Source of the DNA: Xanthostigma xanthostigma
Lineage: Eukaryota > Arthropoda > Insecta > Raphidioptera > Raphidiidae
Direction of reading: 5' to 3'
Length of the DNA: 64,000 nucleotides
NCBI GenBank assembly: GCA_963575645.1
Contig: OY754466.1
Coordinates: 44,548,001-44,612,000, forward strand
In this document: positions 1 through 12,336 of the stretch, piece by piece
Layout of the letters: every line of letters begins with the position of its first letter
How positions within the stretch are numbered: position 1 is the stretch's first letter
Notes under the pieces: model-generated
Seen by the model: the letters and a program-made list of their open reading frames with translations, nothing else
Database searches by the model: none
Told to the model about the DNA's origin: nothing
Made by a program: the position numbers and the translations under genes

Positions 1-734
1 TTATGTTGAGGTATTTAATACAGATGAACATGATTTATCGGCAAAATGATTTAAAAATATTCAGAATTTATTGCAAATTCTGTTTTTTTTTTTTTTAATG
101 TTTTTACAATTGTTAAAACTACCAAAACTGTATAAAAACATGATGTTGGCTCGCATTGATTTGGCAGGTCTGCCAGATGACGTCATCCTCCCAACACTAT
201 TCAACGGAACAAGGCAACCCCCACTTTACTAACCTCGATAAAATGCAACAATTATGTAGTATTCTTTTATAATATAATAATTAATACAGGCGTGACAATA
301 AAATTAAACTTGTGACGATATCACCATTTTTAAAAAGAAATTATTTTTCGGAAAAAATGTTCTGTACACTCTTAATTTAAATTCTTCTATTCGATTGCGT
401 TTCTTATATAACAAGAAACAATATAATTCCATATAAAAAAATCGAACGGCATAACTTTTAATAAACTTTATAATGAACGTTTTGATATCACCTAGTAGAC
501 TAGTACAGGGATGGGGAACCTATGGCATCCGACATGAACACGACATTGATTGAGGTGCAAAATCGAAACAATTAAAAATATGCTAGATGTCGAAAAAAAT
601 GATTATCACCAAATAACTAATACGTTTCATGGCGCTCACTGTTTTATCGAAATTATTAACTTCCCGCTACAAAAAAAAATTTTTTTTTTTCAAAAAAAAT
701 CAGGAAGTTATTGTTTTTACCCCGATTTTTGAAA
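1..734. other. A+T-rich flank, no gene seen
   Basis: No coding or RNA gene is visible. A hAT-like terminal wording (CAGGGATGGGGAACCTATGG) begins at about 506, but no matching second end or target duplication was found. Confidence 0.5.
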
Positions 735-1092
735 ATCGAGTTTTCGTCAGATCTCGACTTTTTGAAGTCCTAGGAAGCTATTCTGACTATTTTGGCGATG
801 ATGTCCGTAGGGCTGAATAAGTGTGTGTATGTGTGTTGGGGTGTGTGTGTATATGTATGAAAACCTCTCATTACTTTTGAACGGAGTGTCCGATTGAAAC
901 GCGGTTTGCGGCATCTAACGTGACTTTTCTGAAATTAGATTTCCAGAAAATTTGGAATGATTCGGTCCAATAGATTTTGAGAAATCTACAAAAAACAAAT
1001 TTCAAAAATTTTTTGAAATTTGTTTTTTTAGAATATTTTCTAAACTACAAAACCGATTAATTCAAAAATATAATTAGCTCTTTTCCTCAAAA
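735..1092 (+). repeat. Dispersed insect-type repeat with GT-rich core
   Basis: GT-rich low-complexity sequence (about 819-860) is followed by degenerate sequence (GAACGGAGTGTCCGATTG) and an A/T inverted repeat around 990-1025. It leads directly into the 157-bp tandem array. It is probably part of one repetitive element; no ends were found. Confidence 0.4.
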
Positions 1093-1602
1093 ACTGCGTC
1101 GATTGTCGTAATTCGCATCAAAATCGGTTCATTTGTTCACGAGATATCGTGAAAAGAAAATTCGTAAGTGTTTTTTTTTTTTAATTACTCATAAAATTCT
1201 TATCATATCAATTTTTTTTGGTAATAAATTACTTTCTTAGGTTAAAAAAAATTGCGTCGATTGCCGCAAACCGCATCAAAATCGGTTCATTTATTCACGA
1301 GATATCGTGAACAGAAAATTCGAAAGAAAGTGTTTTTTTAAAATTACTCGTTAAATTCTTATCATATCGATTTTTTTGTAATAAATTACTTTCTATGGTT
1401 AAAAAAACTGCGTCGATTGCCGCAAACCGCATCAAAATCGGTTCATTTGTTCATAAGATATCGTGAACAGGAAATTCGTAAGAAAGTGTTTTTTTTTAAT
1501 TACTCGTAAAATTCTTATCATAACGATTTTTTTTGTAATAAATTACTTTCTTAGCTTAAAAAAAACTGCGTCGATTGCCGCAAACCGCATCAAAATCGGT
1601 CT
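1093..1602 (+). repeat. Tandem repeat, about 157-bp unit, 3.2 copies
   Basis: The phrase ACTGCGTCGATTG begins units at 1093, about 1252, 1408 and 1565, spaced 156-159 bp apart. Each unit also repeats CGCATCAAAATCGGTTCATT and GAGATATCGTGAA. Copies are about 90% alike by eye, with length changes confined to T tracts. The near-nucleosomal unit length is typical of satellite DNA. No coding content. Confidence 0.85.
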
Positions 1603-1612
1603 ATTTCATGCG

Positions 1613-3470
1613 CACTTTCCCAAATAACGCCTACGTAACTATTATTATCCAATAATGCGATCGATCAGGTGATTTATCATCCATTCTGTTAAAATAAGAT
1701 AACATTTTTTGATTACCAGTTAAACAAATGACCAAAAAATAATTAAATATAGCTACTAAACGATTATACAAGTAATTGATTTAAAAAAATTACATTCTGA
1801 TAATTTCAGATCTATACAAAACTTAATCAGTTATTAGTAATTTTTTCGGCAGTGTCAAAGATTTTAAAATTTATTTCTATCTTTGTTTTCTTATTATAAA
1901 AATACTGTTTATTTTTTCATAAATGGCAGTATTGCGATAAAATAAAACTACTCTCAAATGCATTATTTGAATATAATTAATAATATGCGTTAAGGCACTT
2001 TATTTTTTGGTTTAAATTTTGAATCATAATTCCCGCCAAAAACGCACATAATATGTGGAAGACAGCTTGGTATAACGATTAGCTTACTAGCCTTTGGATC
2101 AAACTGTCATCGGTTCAGATTCAAAATCTGCTTATCGATACTTTATGATGTCGTTTAATTGAATTAGATGTAATTAGACATTAATTGCCAGTTATTGCGG
2201 TTATTATTTTTTTATTTGAATATATCAACCAACAAAATTCTGAGGGCGCGAAATCAGAATCTTGACACGGGTGCCGATTTAATTGTTAATTGCCTTAGTT
2301 GTTGAGCATCAATAAATAAAAATATAATAAATTATATAAACACGACTGCACAAATTATCGCAAATGAATGTATCCATAAAGTAGATCAAAGCGCGTACAT
2401 GTGCGACGGAGACGTACTTACAATGTGCAGTTTTGAATGATGTGCTTGTCTTAAGATGTAGGTATGTGCGTCTTTGGCAGGTTTAAAGTAAAATTTTGAG
2501 TTTTTTTTTTAAACTGATATCACATAAGATTGAGTAAAGTTGATGAACTCGACAATAAATGAAAAAATTCACAGAACTTTGAAATGAAGTCAATATTTTT
2601 TTCGATTACATATTGACAGAGATCTCTATTACAAAAATGACACTAAACTTTGTCTTTGATGAGATTCGAACTCAAATTTGATTGTCGATTTCACGATTCT
2701 GATTATCGATATATCAAATGATTTTATTGAAATTCAATAATTTTGGTTTTCTCCGATACTATTTTCGTCAATACCTTTTAATACATATTTGTCTGTCAAA
2801 CTATTACAGTCAACTCTTTCATAAAACGACTGCAGTCCTTCAAAGGGGTTCCTACTTATTTACAAATTAGGCGGATTTTAGATTTATAGTCATAAACGAC
2901 ATATGAATTAAATCGAGGAACGAAGGGATGGGTTATAACAGACCTTTAGACTCACACTAAATCAGTCAACACAAGTCAATAGTTTTCACACCAGAGACAT
3001 GTCTGTTTGGAAGTTGACAAGGAAATAATTCCACTAAGAATTGCCTTCAAGAAGGAGAAATAAGAAACAACCTAATAGACGTCGGCGAGTCTGTTCAATA
3101 ATTTAAGTGCTAAGAGATTCTTTCAGCACCAGATACCAGGATAGACTGCACAATCAGTCCAACCAGCTTGCCATAAATCTATTAAATAATAGTACAACAA
3201 TGCACAAACTAAAAAGACACCACGTACTTGAATCACGGAATACCATTAGTTCATTTTAACTGATTACTCACGGGATGCAAATTCTAAAAAAAAGAGATTC
3301 TTGCAGTTGCTTCTTAGATTTCTTCTTCGAGTAGTGGATTGGATTATGTATTTGGATATTTGGAAGAGTAAAAAAAGTTGATTTTCAAAATAACATCATC
3401 AAAAGTTTCACCAGTCTTGAGTCTAGGGTAAATTTTTGATGATGCTAATTCGAAAATAATTACCAACTTT
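1613..3470. other. Intergenic A+T-rich DNA downstream of shakB
   Basis: No gene recognised. A weak tRNA-like stretch lies at about 2066-2140 (box-B-like GGTTCAGATTC), perhaps a decayed SINE. The rest shows no clear structure. Confidence 0.4.
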
Positions 3471-4006
3471 TTGGGGAAAACATGTTTCACATCCTAGTTT
3501 CAATTTAATGGTTGGTGGCGATAGAATTTTAGTTGAAAGTTCAGTCTTGAGTCCAGAATAAACTTTCAACCAACAAGCGATCGCTACCAAGACCGTAAGC
3601 AGGGGGGGGGGGGTGTTTCGGGGGTTCTAATGCCTTAGCCAACCATTTTATACACCCTCACTAAAATATGTTCGACTCTTTTTTCGGATCTGTGATACGA
3701 TAATTGGATTCCACGTTTTTCGGAACGAGCAAAATCGAAATGTAATGCATTGTTAATAAATTAAATGAATCATTAAACTCTTTCATCGAAATCTACGTCG
3801 GCTGCCTTTTAATTAAATTTGTATTTATGTAAAATTGTAATATGTGTATGCTTATTTTCAAATAAAGTTATTAGTTATTGTCTCTGGTCCAGAGCTCGAC
3901 TCCCCCCGAAGTGAATTTCTGGATACGGCCTTGATCGCCACCAGCCATTGAATTGAGCCTAGGATTGAACTAGTATGTGAAACATGTTTTTTCCCCATTT
4001 GTTGAA
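3471..4006. repeat. Foldback repeat interrupted by a TIR element
   Basis: The left part (GAAAACATGTTTCACATC, then GGTTGGTGGCGAT) reappears inverted on the right (GATCGCCACCAGCC, then GTGAAACATGTTTTTTCCCC). The centre holds a separate element (3589-3932), so the foldback is the older of the two. Confidence 0.65.
3589..3932 (+). mobile_element. Short TIR element, family AAGG-CGTAG-CAGG, copy 1
   Basis: About 344 bp, with ends AAGACCGTAAGCAGG and, inverted, AAGGCCGTATCCAGA. It is flanked by GATCGCTACC and GATCGCCACC, a probable 10-bp target duplication with one mismatch. About 80% like 59246-59590 throughout, including TGTCTCTGG-CCAGAGCTCGA. It contains a G run (about 3602-3613). No coding capacity; superfamily unassigned. 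Confidence 0.65.
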
Positions 4007-4803
4007 TTTACTGGCATAATTTTACTAGATTTGGTGTGAAATCGGAAATAATTGAAACAAAAGTCGTTTATAGCGAGTTAACTCTATAGCAAAATACACT
4101 GTTCATCGATACATTTGACATTGCTAAAATGCATTTTGAGCTGAGCTCAAACGAGTTTTCATTGACAAAAACAAAAAAATACCGAAAATGAGCAATGACA
4201 TTAAAGCCATTCATAAAAACTCTTTTTTCTACTCCTACTTTTTACATCAAATCATTTTCGTTTGTTTTATAACTAGTATTCCACGAAACCCTGAATCTGA
4301 ATCGTTTTGCGAGAAATTTTCGTTCCTTAAATTTTTCACTCACTGTTGCTGACTCATCCCGAACAATCAGTTTCCAAGTAGTTGTCGAATTATGGCTTTC
4401 CTTTTTACGTTTTCATCGAAGCCCTGATCATTTTTTTCCCGATTTTCCTTCTTCTAATAATTTTCTTGGTTACCGCTTTTCTTTAACAAATCAACATTAT
4501 TCATTCAGTCATACCACGAAATAATTTTTATATTTCGCAAAGAGTTGCCAAAATGTTCGTCCTATTATATGTGTTAAAATCAATCTTATTCGAGACGCAA
4601 ATTCAAATTTTTCCAAAACAGATTCAATAAAACTCATCCGAAACTATAGTTTCCATTTTACGTTCCGAATATTTTCAAACTTCGCTCGGTTGATAATTGT
4701 CCCGTATTTTCTTCGTGCAATTCTCTATAACATTTTTAGCAGCGTTCCAGCCCGACTGGATCAAATAACCATTAACTTTAATGTCACGCTTTTGCCACAC
4801 TAG
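4007..4803. other. Sequence 3' of shakB, probably 3' UTR then intergenic
   Basis: Directly downstream of the shakB stop on the minus strand. No repeat recognised. A canonical minus-strand AATAAA was not seen close to the stop, so the UTR limit cannot be drawn. Confidence 0.4.
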
Positions 4804-5342
4804 TCACGCTTCAAGTATTTCTCCTCTAGGTCCCGCGACATGGTGTAAATGATCCCGACCCAAGCGTGATGCTAAACTCTGCATAACGTCTCTAAATATA
4901 ACGGAATCTATATTTTCACCGAGCATATAAAAAAGAAACCAATCGCCCATTTTACTTCGTCTAACAATTGTGTCAATGGCATCCTTTTTTATCAAAGGAA
5001 ATCGCATGCGGAATAGATAAACACGCATCCTTGGTGAGAAGATGATGATTATCCTGTAAAGGACAGTCATTGCTGTTAGTCCTGTTAAAATTATGAACCA
5101 GAACCAGAGGAATATGTAGATTTTTTCATTGACAACATTCAGTGGCAGAATGCAAAGTGCATCGTGTTTTTCAATTTCACCCGAAACACCGTATTTATAG
5201 AATGTACATTTGGTCATTCGCGGAAAGATTCGAATCATCGGATCGACTCGATCTTCTTGATCACTTTCCATGAACTGTATCACTTCAATCCCAAATTTCA
5301 GAAAAGCACCTTCGAAAAAACGATCCATTAGGAACATCTGAC
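4804..5342 (-). CDS. shakB: shakB terminal coding exon (constant 3' exon 2)
   Basis: Encodes the last 178 residues of the innexin gap-junction protein Shaking-B plus a TGA stop, shared by all isoforms. It opens after a tttttcttttcag acceptor; its first two bases (GT) complete a Gly codon begun by the previous exon. In order it holds the end of TM3 (QMFLMDRFF), the second extracellular loop with cysteines at about residues 45 (MTKCTF) and 63 ([10 protein letters not shown]), TM4 ([17 protein letters not shown]) and a cytoplasmic tail with [19 protein letters not shown]. These match Drosophila ShakB almost residue for residue. In the membrane, innexins assemble as hexameric or larger hemichannels that dock through the cysteine-bearing loops to form electrical synapses. 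I found no convincing AATAAA-type signal just downstream, so the 3' UTR end is unknown. Confidence 0.96.
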
Positions 5343-5439
5343 CTGAAAAGAAAAAATAAACGGAATTCAAACGTCAATAACCACAAACTGCAGATTTCAA
5401 ATTATTATAAGAGAAAATCTTCGGAGTCCTTCCAAAGTT

Positions 5440-5898
5440 ATAGTCTGAGTGCCCGTCGGCAAAAATTTTACTGACACATACTCCCCCCAAACTTTGTATA
5501 TGGCTTCATTAGGCCTAGTCTGACACCTATTTCCTCTATGACTTTTCTTGACTTTGGGGCGTTTTCCGTCTAAATTTTCCGAAATTTAAAATGTCTGACA
5601 CCTCGAATATGTTTCCATATTCGAGGTGCCATACATTTTAAATGGTTCATGTTATTTGTCAGAGAACATTATTTTAGCGTTTTGGTTGAAGTTTTTAAGC
5701 TATCCAATTAAAAAAACAAACAGTATCTATAAATTTTTACGTCGTCAAAACGACATCTTTCGGAAAATTTAGAGGGAAAACGCCCCAAAATCAAGAAAAG
5801 TCATAGAGGAAATAGGTGTCAGACTAGGCCTAATGAAGCCATATACAAAGTTTGGGGAGAGTATGTGTCAGTAAAATTTTTGCCGATGGGCACTCTAT
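5440..5898. mobile_element. Foldback MITE, family ATAGTC-GAGTGCCCGTCGGC, copy 1
   Basis: Lies in the intron between the two constant shakB exons. The left end (TGAGTGCCCGTCGGC) and the right end (GCCGATGGGCACTC) are inverted, and pairing continues nearly to the centre. About 460 bp, against 580 bp for the copy at 39501-40080. Open frames (MSSKRHLSENL type) inside the family are produced by the repeat and have no recognised homology. Confidence 0.85.
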
Positions 5899-6050
5899 TA
5901 TATTGTCTAACCAAGAAAATGGTGGATAAGCTGTTCAAATTAATAATATCTACGTAATACGTCAAATGCACAGCACGGTTATCAAATTTTCAGAGTTAAA
6001 AACCAACATTAAAAATAGTGATTCGTAAATAATTAATATAATTAACTCAC

Positions 6051-6270
6051 CGATGACGTTAATAAGTGCGAGAACTTCGCACAGATAATATTTGTACGCC
6101 CACCAGTTATGATAACATAAATTATCCCAAAGATAATCCATGAGCAGTTTCTTCTTCTGTACTTTTTCGGGTTCGCTGCAAATACCAATGTCCAGGTCCA
6201 TCATAAGTGCGCGTATTTTGCCGCCTTCCCAAGATTTCCACAGCCATCGAGGTGTGTAAAATAAGATTGC
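6051..6270 (-). CDS. shakB: shakB constant exon 1 (TM2 end, cytoplasmic loop, TM3)
   Basis: This 220-nt exon encodes 73 residues plus one base, beginning [18 protein letters not shown] and ending LALINVI. The acceptor is ttcttttgcag|GCAATC and the donor ATCG|gtgagt. It enters in phase 0, which is what every upstream block offers, and leaves in phase 1, which the 4804-5342 exon completes. It supplies the end of TM2, the cytoplasmic loop with [15 protein letters not shown], and most of TM3. In Drosophila ShakB the same segment reads GICSEAEKKQKKKLL. A longer open frame around the exon runs into both introns and should not be read as coding. A MITE of the 5440-5898 type lies in the 708-bp intron between the two constant exons. 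Confidence 0.96.
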
Positions 6271-9200
6271 CTGCAAAAGAAGAAAATATTTTACAATATC
6301 GAAAATATTACTCCTTATAGGCCAGTAAAATGTTGGACTCAGTTTAAGAATTCCTAACAGCGGTGCCATTACCGGAAGTAAAGCTGAAGAGTTTGCCAAA
6401 AGATCAATTCAAGACCAGCTTAGGATAGTCTGCAAATTTTAAAGAAAGAAACGACATCAACTTCAAAACTTTTAAGTCTGATTAAATCCAAGTTTTGGAT
6501 CAACATCTTTGACGTAGAATTATCAAAGTTCCAAAGTATTTCACGAATGGGTTCTTTGAAACATTCGTTATTTTAAAATTAATTATAGCTTTTCGCAAGC
6601 TTTTAACTTTTTATTATTGGCATTCGGTGCGATTTACAAGATAAAAGTTTATTTCAAGATGAATTGTAGTCATTGTCTTAACTGACGTTTAATCTTAAGG
6701 CTTGTAAATTAGTTGATTGCCAACAATAATAATTGTTGGCGCAATCAATTCAATCTGATTGATTATTCGTCGATTTTAAATGTAACGACATTGTTTCTTA
6801 TAGAGAACTGGGACAGCGCGACTAAATAAATATTTAGTTGAACTGTCGTACGGCGCAGTGATACGCAATAAAATCGAAATCTGCGAATAGTATATAAATA
6901 GGTCATAGAAAAATACTGACAAAAGAAATATTAGAAAAATATTCAGTCCCAGCGAGAATATTATAAACGCACTGACAGATTTATATACCTATAGTGAATA
7001 TTATCATACTAGTAAATAAAACCGATCAAGTGTATTTCGAACAGACATAAATTAGGATTTCGTACACAGTACCTGATTTAGGGAGAGGAAACAGGGGTTC
7101 AAGCCTCGAAGTCTCCGTAAACAATTAATTAACTTAGAAAATTATGAAATTATCAAATTTATTTAATTTAGATTCAAATCAACGAATGTGCCACGTTGAG
7201 TTATGTTTTTAACATTTTTTTGAAAAACATTACAAAAATTTAAAATTTTCAACTGACATTATTTTTTGCTTAACAAAAGTAAACCTTTCAATAGTGGTTA
7301 AGTACCACAAAATGAAATCTCTATTTTTAGCAATTTCTTCAATTTTTAAAACGCGTTTTTCTCAAAACATCAATTATGCACATTCGTGACTTTGACATTA
7401 CACCGACGATATGTAAACGACAATTCTTCATATTTCCAGTATCTGAAGATGACCTGATCTAGGTCGAAACGATCGTGATAAATTAAATTAATATTTTTTT
7501 TGGATTTGGTCTATTCTATTTTATTTTTCCAAAAATTATTTTTTTAATTAAAATACAAAGTTTTGAATAAAGATATAATAGAAATTTTTAAGTTTAATTT
7601 TGAAATCACTGTTCTTTAATCATAATATATAATTCCTTTTACTTAGGTAATACAAAATTGAATAGTCTACATCGTTATGTCAGCGTTTTATTCCTCGAAA
7701 GCCCTCTAGAATTTTTCTTAGAAAACTAGACTTAGAATTGTGCTAATCTTAAATGCATGACCATATTACGTTGGATTACTACAATTTCTTTAAAACACGG
7801 ACCATTGCTCTATCATAAAATATTTTTGTTCACGTTTTCACAAATGAATCATGGATGAAAGAAAACAGTGGTGTACCTATCTAAAATTTATAAGCCGACG
7901 TGAAAACCACAAATCAACCAACAAACATAATAATATAAAAGCAACGTCTCAACATCACCAGCAAAACGTGCAACTGCACTATGTTCAAAAATAAATCCAT
8001 CAACCGTCGTTTTTCGTTCATAAATCTTAAAAACATAAAATTTTTTGGAAGTAATCCAATATTGTCTGCAATAAGAGCCCAATGCACTATCTTCTTTAAG
8101 TATATTCTCACTACGTTATAGAAATATAAATAATTATTTTGTGAAACACAACGACAAAAAGAATCGTATTCGTGTCATCAAAATGGTTTGCTGTAACATA
8201 ATTAGATTTTACTAGTGGGTTCCGCGTAAGAATCTTGCAATACTTCAGATTGAAATTAATGCATCACTTGATTTTTAATACTAACGCTGGAACCCAATTT
8301 TATTTCCTGATGAAACCAGAATAAATTTAAAGCCAGGAGATGATCGTGGACGAGTATGGTGAAGGTTCTGAGAGATATTTCCTGTGTACAATATCTTTGT
8401 GACTTTGTGTGGGAGTTGAAGTAAATTCCTCTCCCGGACACCAAATCAGTCCCCTACGGAGATATATTGGAGATAGCAATTCGTTCACAAGCTTCTGGTG
8501 ATTTCACAGCTTGTTTCATTCGGAAACAAAATGTGCTTACAGTTCAATAATACGTTCAATATTAAAAATTTAACTGAAAAACTAAGTGGTCTTGTGAACA
8601 GGGAGTTTCGTATTTGCAACTAATATATCTCGGAAGTTTTTGAGGTGTTTATTTAAAAAATTACAGGACCGGGTTTGATGAAACTGTTTTGCTATCTTTC
8701 AGTCTAATTGAATTATTATAACACCTGTAGCTCAAGAGCTAGAAAGTAGTGACAGATAGACGGGCTGCCTGAATAGTAACATTAAAGCCCCATTTTATAA
8801 ACTAGTAAAAAATAAATAAAACAAGTTTTGCGATTAATAAATCGCTAAGTTCTAAAAGAGACATTAAAAGGTAGATCGATGTATCGCGCACACCCTAAAC
8901 ATTGTTTTCGTTGGTTCAACTCATGCGAGAAATATGTTCCAGTACAACAATGAATTATTAGAACATTTTAAGGTTATGTATATGCATAACATTTGGACGT
9001 AATCCAACAGTGCAAGGTACTTAGTGTGATGCAGTCCAGGTGCACCAACATAAATCCACTTTCCCATCAACATATAAGTTGTGTACTCGTATGTCAAGTA
9101 TATTATATATACACCAGTGTGGCCAGCCTAAGCTTGTTTTGTTGTAATTTATCTACATGAAACATTAGCTAGATAGTTGGTATTGTTTCAAATTTAATGC

Positions 9201-10188
9201 AAACTTGTTTCCTATATAATAAAAAGAAAATCCCTGCAATATCTCAAGTCATCTACTTGAGTGTATCTAATTATATATGCATATAAAAGAAATTGAATGT
9301 TGTTGTAAATTTTAAATAAAACAGGTGTGAACCTTATAAGCTATTTATATTGACTTAAATATTACAGCCGGCTGCATACTTTGACTTAAGAAATAACAAT
9401 AATTCAGATTAACAATAGCACATAATATCTGTAAAATTATATTTGCATCACGACTTTAATAAAGACCGCTGCACACGAGGCTATAGAAACACTACTTGTT
9501 CTGCTGGCCAGTAGGCTGGGCACGAAGATGGAAATGACATCACTGCGGACTCGCCTGCTAGCTCATAAGATAGTTTTTAAAATTAGAACAGAGGCTATTT
9601 TTCTTGCTAGGTATGAGCACGAACAAATCAGGAAGCAGTATCTTGTCACGGGAGCGACTTGAACAAACGCCCACCAACAAATACTATGCTATAGTGTGTG
9701 TTCTGTTCAGAGACAATAAACATGCACTTTTGTTATCGTTCTATCACTGTGCGCGTACCGAATCTACCTGCAGAGCAAGCTTGAAAAGACGTCTCGTGCA
9801 AATGGATAAGTTTTGTTGGTGACTTTAGAATTGTTCACGATTTTTAAGAATATTTAAAGATGGTTACGCAATGTTTGTAAGAAATCACGAAATAATTATC
9901 CCAACGTGTCCTTTCACCGGTAAGTAAATACGTCACTTTACGTTAGATATAAAATATATTTTTGACAACGTGTTTATCAGTTAAATGTGATTAAACAAAT
10001 CTAAATTTCAAATTTTATTTCATTCCTTGGACAAAAAAAATGTATGGAATAGGTCAAATACAATGTCAATACAATACATTACAGTATTATTTATACAGTT
10101 GTTGAAAATAAAATAAATAAATGAGCAAAACAACAAAAAATTTAAAAATGACAATAAATATATATTCAATAGATTTGAATAAATATAT
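6271..10188. other. Intron between shakB block D and the constant exons, proximal part
   Basis: A+T-rich intron without recognised genes. It contains the hammerhead-like core at 7443-7470 and a short piece of a GCTGCACACGAGGCTA-type repeat at about 9467-9495. Short frames at 7888-8111 and 9604-9822 show no homology or coding bias visible by eye. Confidence 0.5.
7443..7470 (+). ncRNA. Hammerhead-ribozyme-like core
   Basis: CTGAAGA is followed by a stem GACCT-gatct-AGGTC and then GAAAC. This is the arrangement of the conserved hammerhead core (CUGANGA, helix II, GAAA). Helix II is perfect. Helices I and III are not evident, so this copy is probably inactive. It may mark a decayed retroelement end. 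Confidence 0.4.
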
Positions 10189-10556
10189 ATAGTCAGAGTG
10201 TCCGTCGGCAAAAATTTTATTGATACATAATTACATACTGTCCCCAAACTTTGTATGTGGCTTCATTGGGCCTAGTCTGACACCTATTTCCTCTATGACT
10301 TTTCTTGATTTTGGGGCGCTTTTGCCTCTAAATTTTCCGAAAGATGTTTTGAAAATTTATAGATACTGTTTGTTTTTTAATTGGATAGCTTAAAAACTTC
10401 AACCAAAACGCTAAAATAATGTTCTGTGACAAATAACACGAACCAATTAAAATGTCTGACACCTCGAATCTGTTCGACATATTCGAGGTGTCAGACATTT
10501 TAAATGGTTCATGTTATTTGTCAGAGAACATTATTTTAGCGTTTTGGTTGAAGTTT
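10189..10556. mobile_element. Foldback MITE, ATAGTC-GAGTGCCCGTCGGC family, truncated copy
   Basis: Matches the left two thirds of 39501-40080 and stops in a T tract where it meets a second MITE (10566-10777). The end-to-end junction suggests insertion with deletion. Confidence 0.75.
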
Positions 10557-10565
10557 TTTTTTTTT

Positions 10566-10777
10566 GAGTACGCGAGTGAACCGTGAAAGTGTCTGTAATT
10601 CAGAGAGAGAAAAGTTCCTTATCTCCATGGTAACTAATGATATAAAACACTGCTGATTTGAGTAAACAAATATCTGGTTTTCTGGGTTTTCTGCAGCGTT
10701 CTCTCTCTCAACTGAGGACAAGTTCACTTATGGCAAGCATACGAACTAGCGAACTCTACTTACTTATATCTCTATGG
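10566..10777. mobile_element. CCATAG-type MITE, truncated copy
   Basis: Matches 14064-14289 and the 40.7-41.2 kb pair (GTGAAAGTGTCTG, ACTAATGATA, CAACTGAGGACA, CTATGG end). The left CCATAG end is missing, at the junction with the preceding MITE. Confidence 0.75.
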
Positions 10778-11734
10778 AAATGGTCCATTAATATACTATT
10801 AAGTCCTTGGTTTGTACTACAGTTCTGAAAAGAGTTCTAGAAAATCAAAATGAAATAAAGTAATGACTGGCTTTGAAGAATAATATTTCTATATTCAAAA
10901 AGTTGGGTATTAAAAAAACACTTAATTTAAACGGTGCTCAAGAAACCAGGTGTATTAAAAAAAAACTTAAAAAAGTTACTAAAATGGATAAAATATGTTT
11001 TTCTTTTTTTAAGGCATGCGAGTATAAAATCCGAGCACGTATGTACGATATACATAGGTCAGTGCTCCTTGAAAAACTGGCCATTAGCCAAAATACAGAA
11101 TCGGATCAGTCACCGATCAGACATACTTACAGTTTGTTGTTACTTCACTGACAGAATTACAATATATTGGCTCTAATTATTTACACTGTATACGGACTTC
11201 CGGAAAATAAAAACTTCTTAATTCTTATACGTTCATTAATAAATAATGATTTTATGTTTCTGTCAAACTACTGCTGGATACCAGGAAGTGTTATCAAAAA
11301 ACCTGACATGGCATTGATTTTAAATTGTGGTCAGACATATTTTTTCACAAGAAAATTGTTGTAAAGTTTTTTAATCTAATCTACTCAAAATATAACTGAC
11401 CAATTAAAACGATATTGTTTTAGAGTTGAGTAGCAAAACAGTAACAAAAAAGAAACCATTATAATGATTAATGGCACTGTCTTGTCTGTCTGTTCTAAAT
11501 CCGACAGGACCGGATTTACAAATTTTGTGAAAACACTAGTTCGCGGATACGGATTTACTTACTGAAGCGTGTATTTAATTTGGTGCAGATGCTGGATTGA
11601 TAATAGGAATTAAATTTTTTATTTTGTCTGAAAGCAAACTTAAGTTCACATAATAAAGACATACTGCCTCTGCATTAGCAAATATACTATTTTGTCGGCA
11701 GGGTTTGGCACTGCGACACGAGTTTTTAATGTTG
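10778..11734. other. Intronic A+T-rich DNA
   Basis: Several short overlapping frames (10873-11364) have lysine/asparagine-rich composition expected of A+T-rich noncoding DNA. Nothing recognised. Confidence 0.4.
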
Positions 11735-12129
11735 ACGGTCTCCCCCGGTTTCACCCGGGCGCGATAAATATAATTCTGTAAAATGTATTTCATTTGCGGT
11801 CCGGCGTCTGAACTAATAGCTTTGAGCAAAATCTACCAGATTTGCTTCTGAACTAATATTGAGCGAATTACAACAGATGTAGCTACTTGGTACTAAAACA
11901 GTTTTTTTGTTTGCTTCTGAACTAATAGCTTTGAGTAAATTCTATCAGATGTCGTTACATGTTACTTAAACAGGTTTTTTTAGAAAATACCGTAATTTTG
12001 TACAAAATATTAAATAAAAGCAATCTTATAGTTTAAGTTGGACCAAGCAAGACACATTTAAAATCGGTTCAGTGGTTTCGGAGATTAGCGCGGACGAACA
12101 ACGTGACACGATATTTTTATATATATAGA
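11735..12129 (-). mobile_element. Non-autonomous Helitron (family B)
   Basis: Minus orientation. The 5' end is A|TCTATATATATAAAAATATC with CGTGTCACGTTG; the 3' side carries the hairpin-like CCCGGGTGAAACCGGGGG, but the terminal CTAG is not preserved. Internal GCTTCTGAACTAATAGCTTTGAG is shared with 62086-62394. It starts only 44 bp from the block D exon 2 donor. Confidence 0.65.
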
Positions 12130-12172
12130 TAACAAAATTATGAATTTCTAAAAAAATATGAAAGATTCTCAC

Positions 12173-12336
12173 CTGACAAAATAACACTAAAATAACCCAC
12201 TGATAGTATTTATGTTCTATTTTAGTATTAGATATTCCTGGTATCTGCCTTTGAACTCCTGAATAAGGAAACGATTTTGCTATTTCCGGATTGTCAATAA
12301 ATATACTGTATGTACCATGTATCCAACAAAAACTAT
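12173..12336 (-). CDS. shakB: shakB block D, exon 2 (first extracellular loop, TM2 start)
   Basis: This 164-nt exon starts after tttatttttag with AT, which completes a GAT (Asp) codon begun by the exon at 14383-14575, and gives 54 further residues. It begins SFCWIHGTYSIFIDNPE and ends KYYQWVILVLFCQ at a CAG|gtgaga donor in phase 0. The cysteine and tryptophan of FCWIH and the YYQW motif at the base of TM2 are innexin hallmarks. It is too short and split for routine ORF finding, and was identified by the YYQW signature and the phase match. The ATP-side half is more diverged than in blocks A-C. A Helitron copy starts only about 44 bp downstream of the donor. Next exon is expected to be the one at 6051-6270. 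Confidence 0.88.

Noticed and set aside
506-620. hAT-like element starting CAGGGATGGGGAACC
   Set aside because: Only one end is recognisable; no inverse end or 8-bp duplication found.
2066-2140. tRNA-like SINE
   Set aside because: Box B is imperfect (GGTTCAGATTC) and no tail or duplication could be seen; mentioned only in the region note.
10873-11364. Cluster of three overlapping frames of 65-92 codons
   Set aside because: Lysine/asparagine/isoleucine-rich composition typical of A+T-rich DNA; no domain, no splice support.
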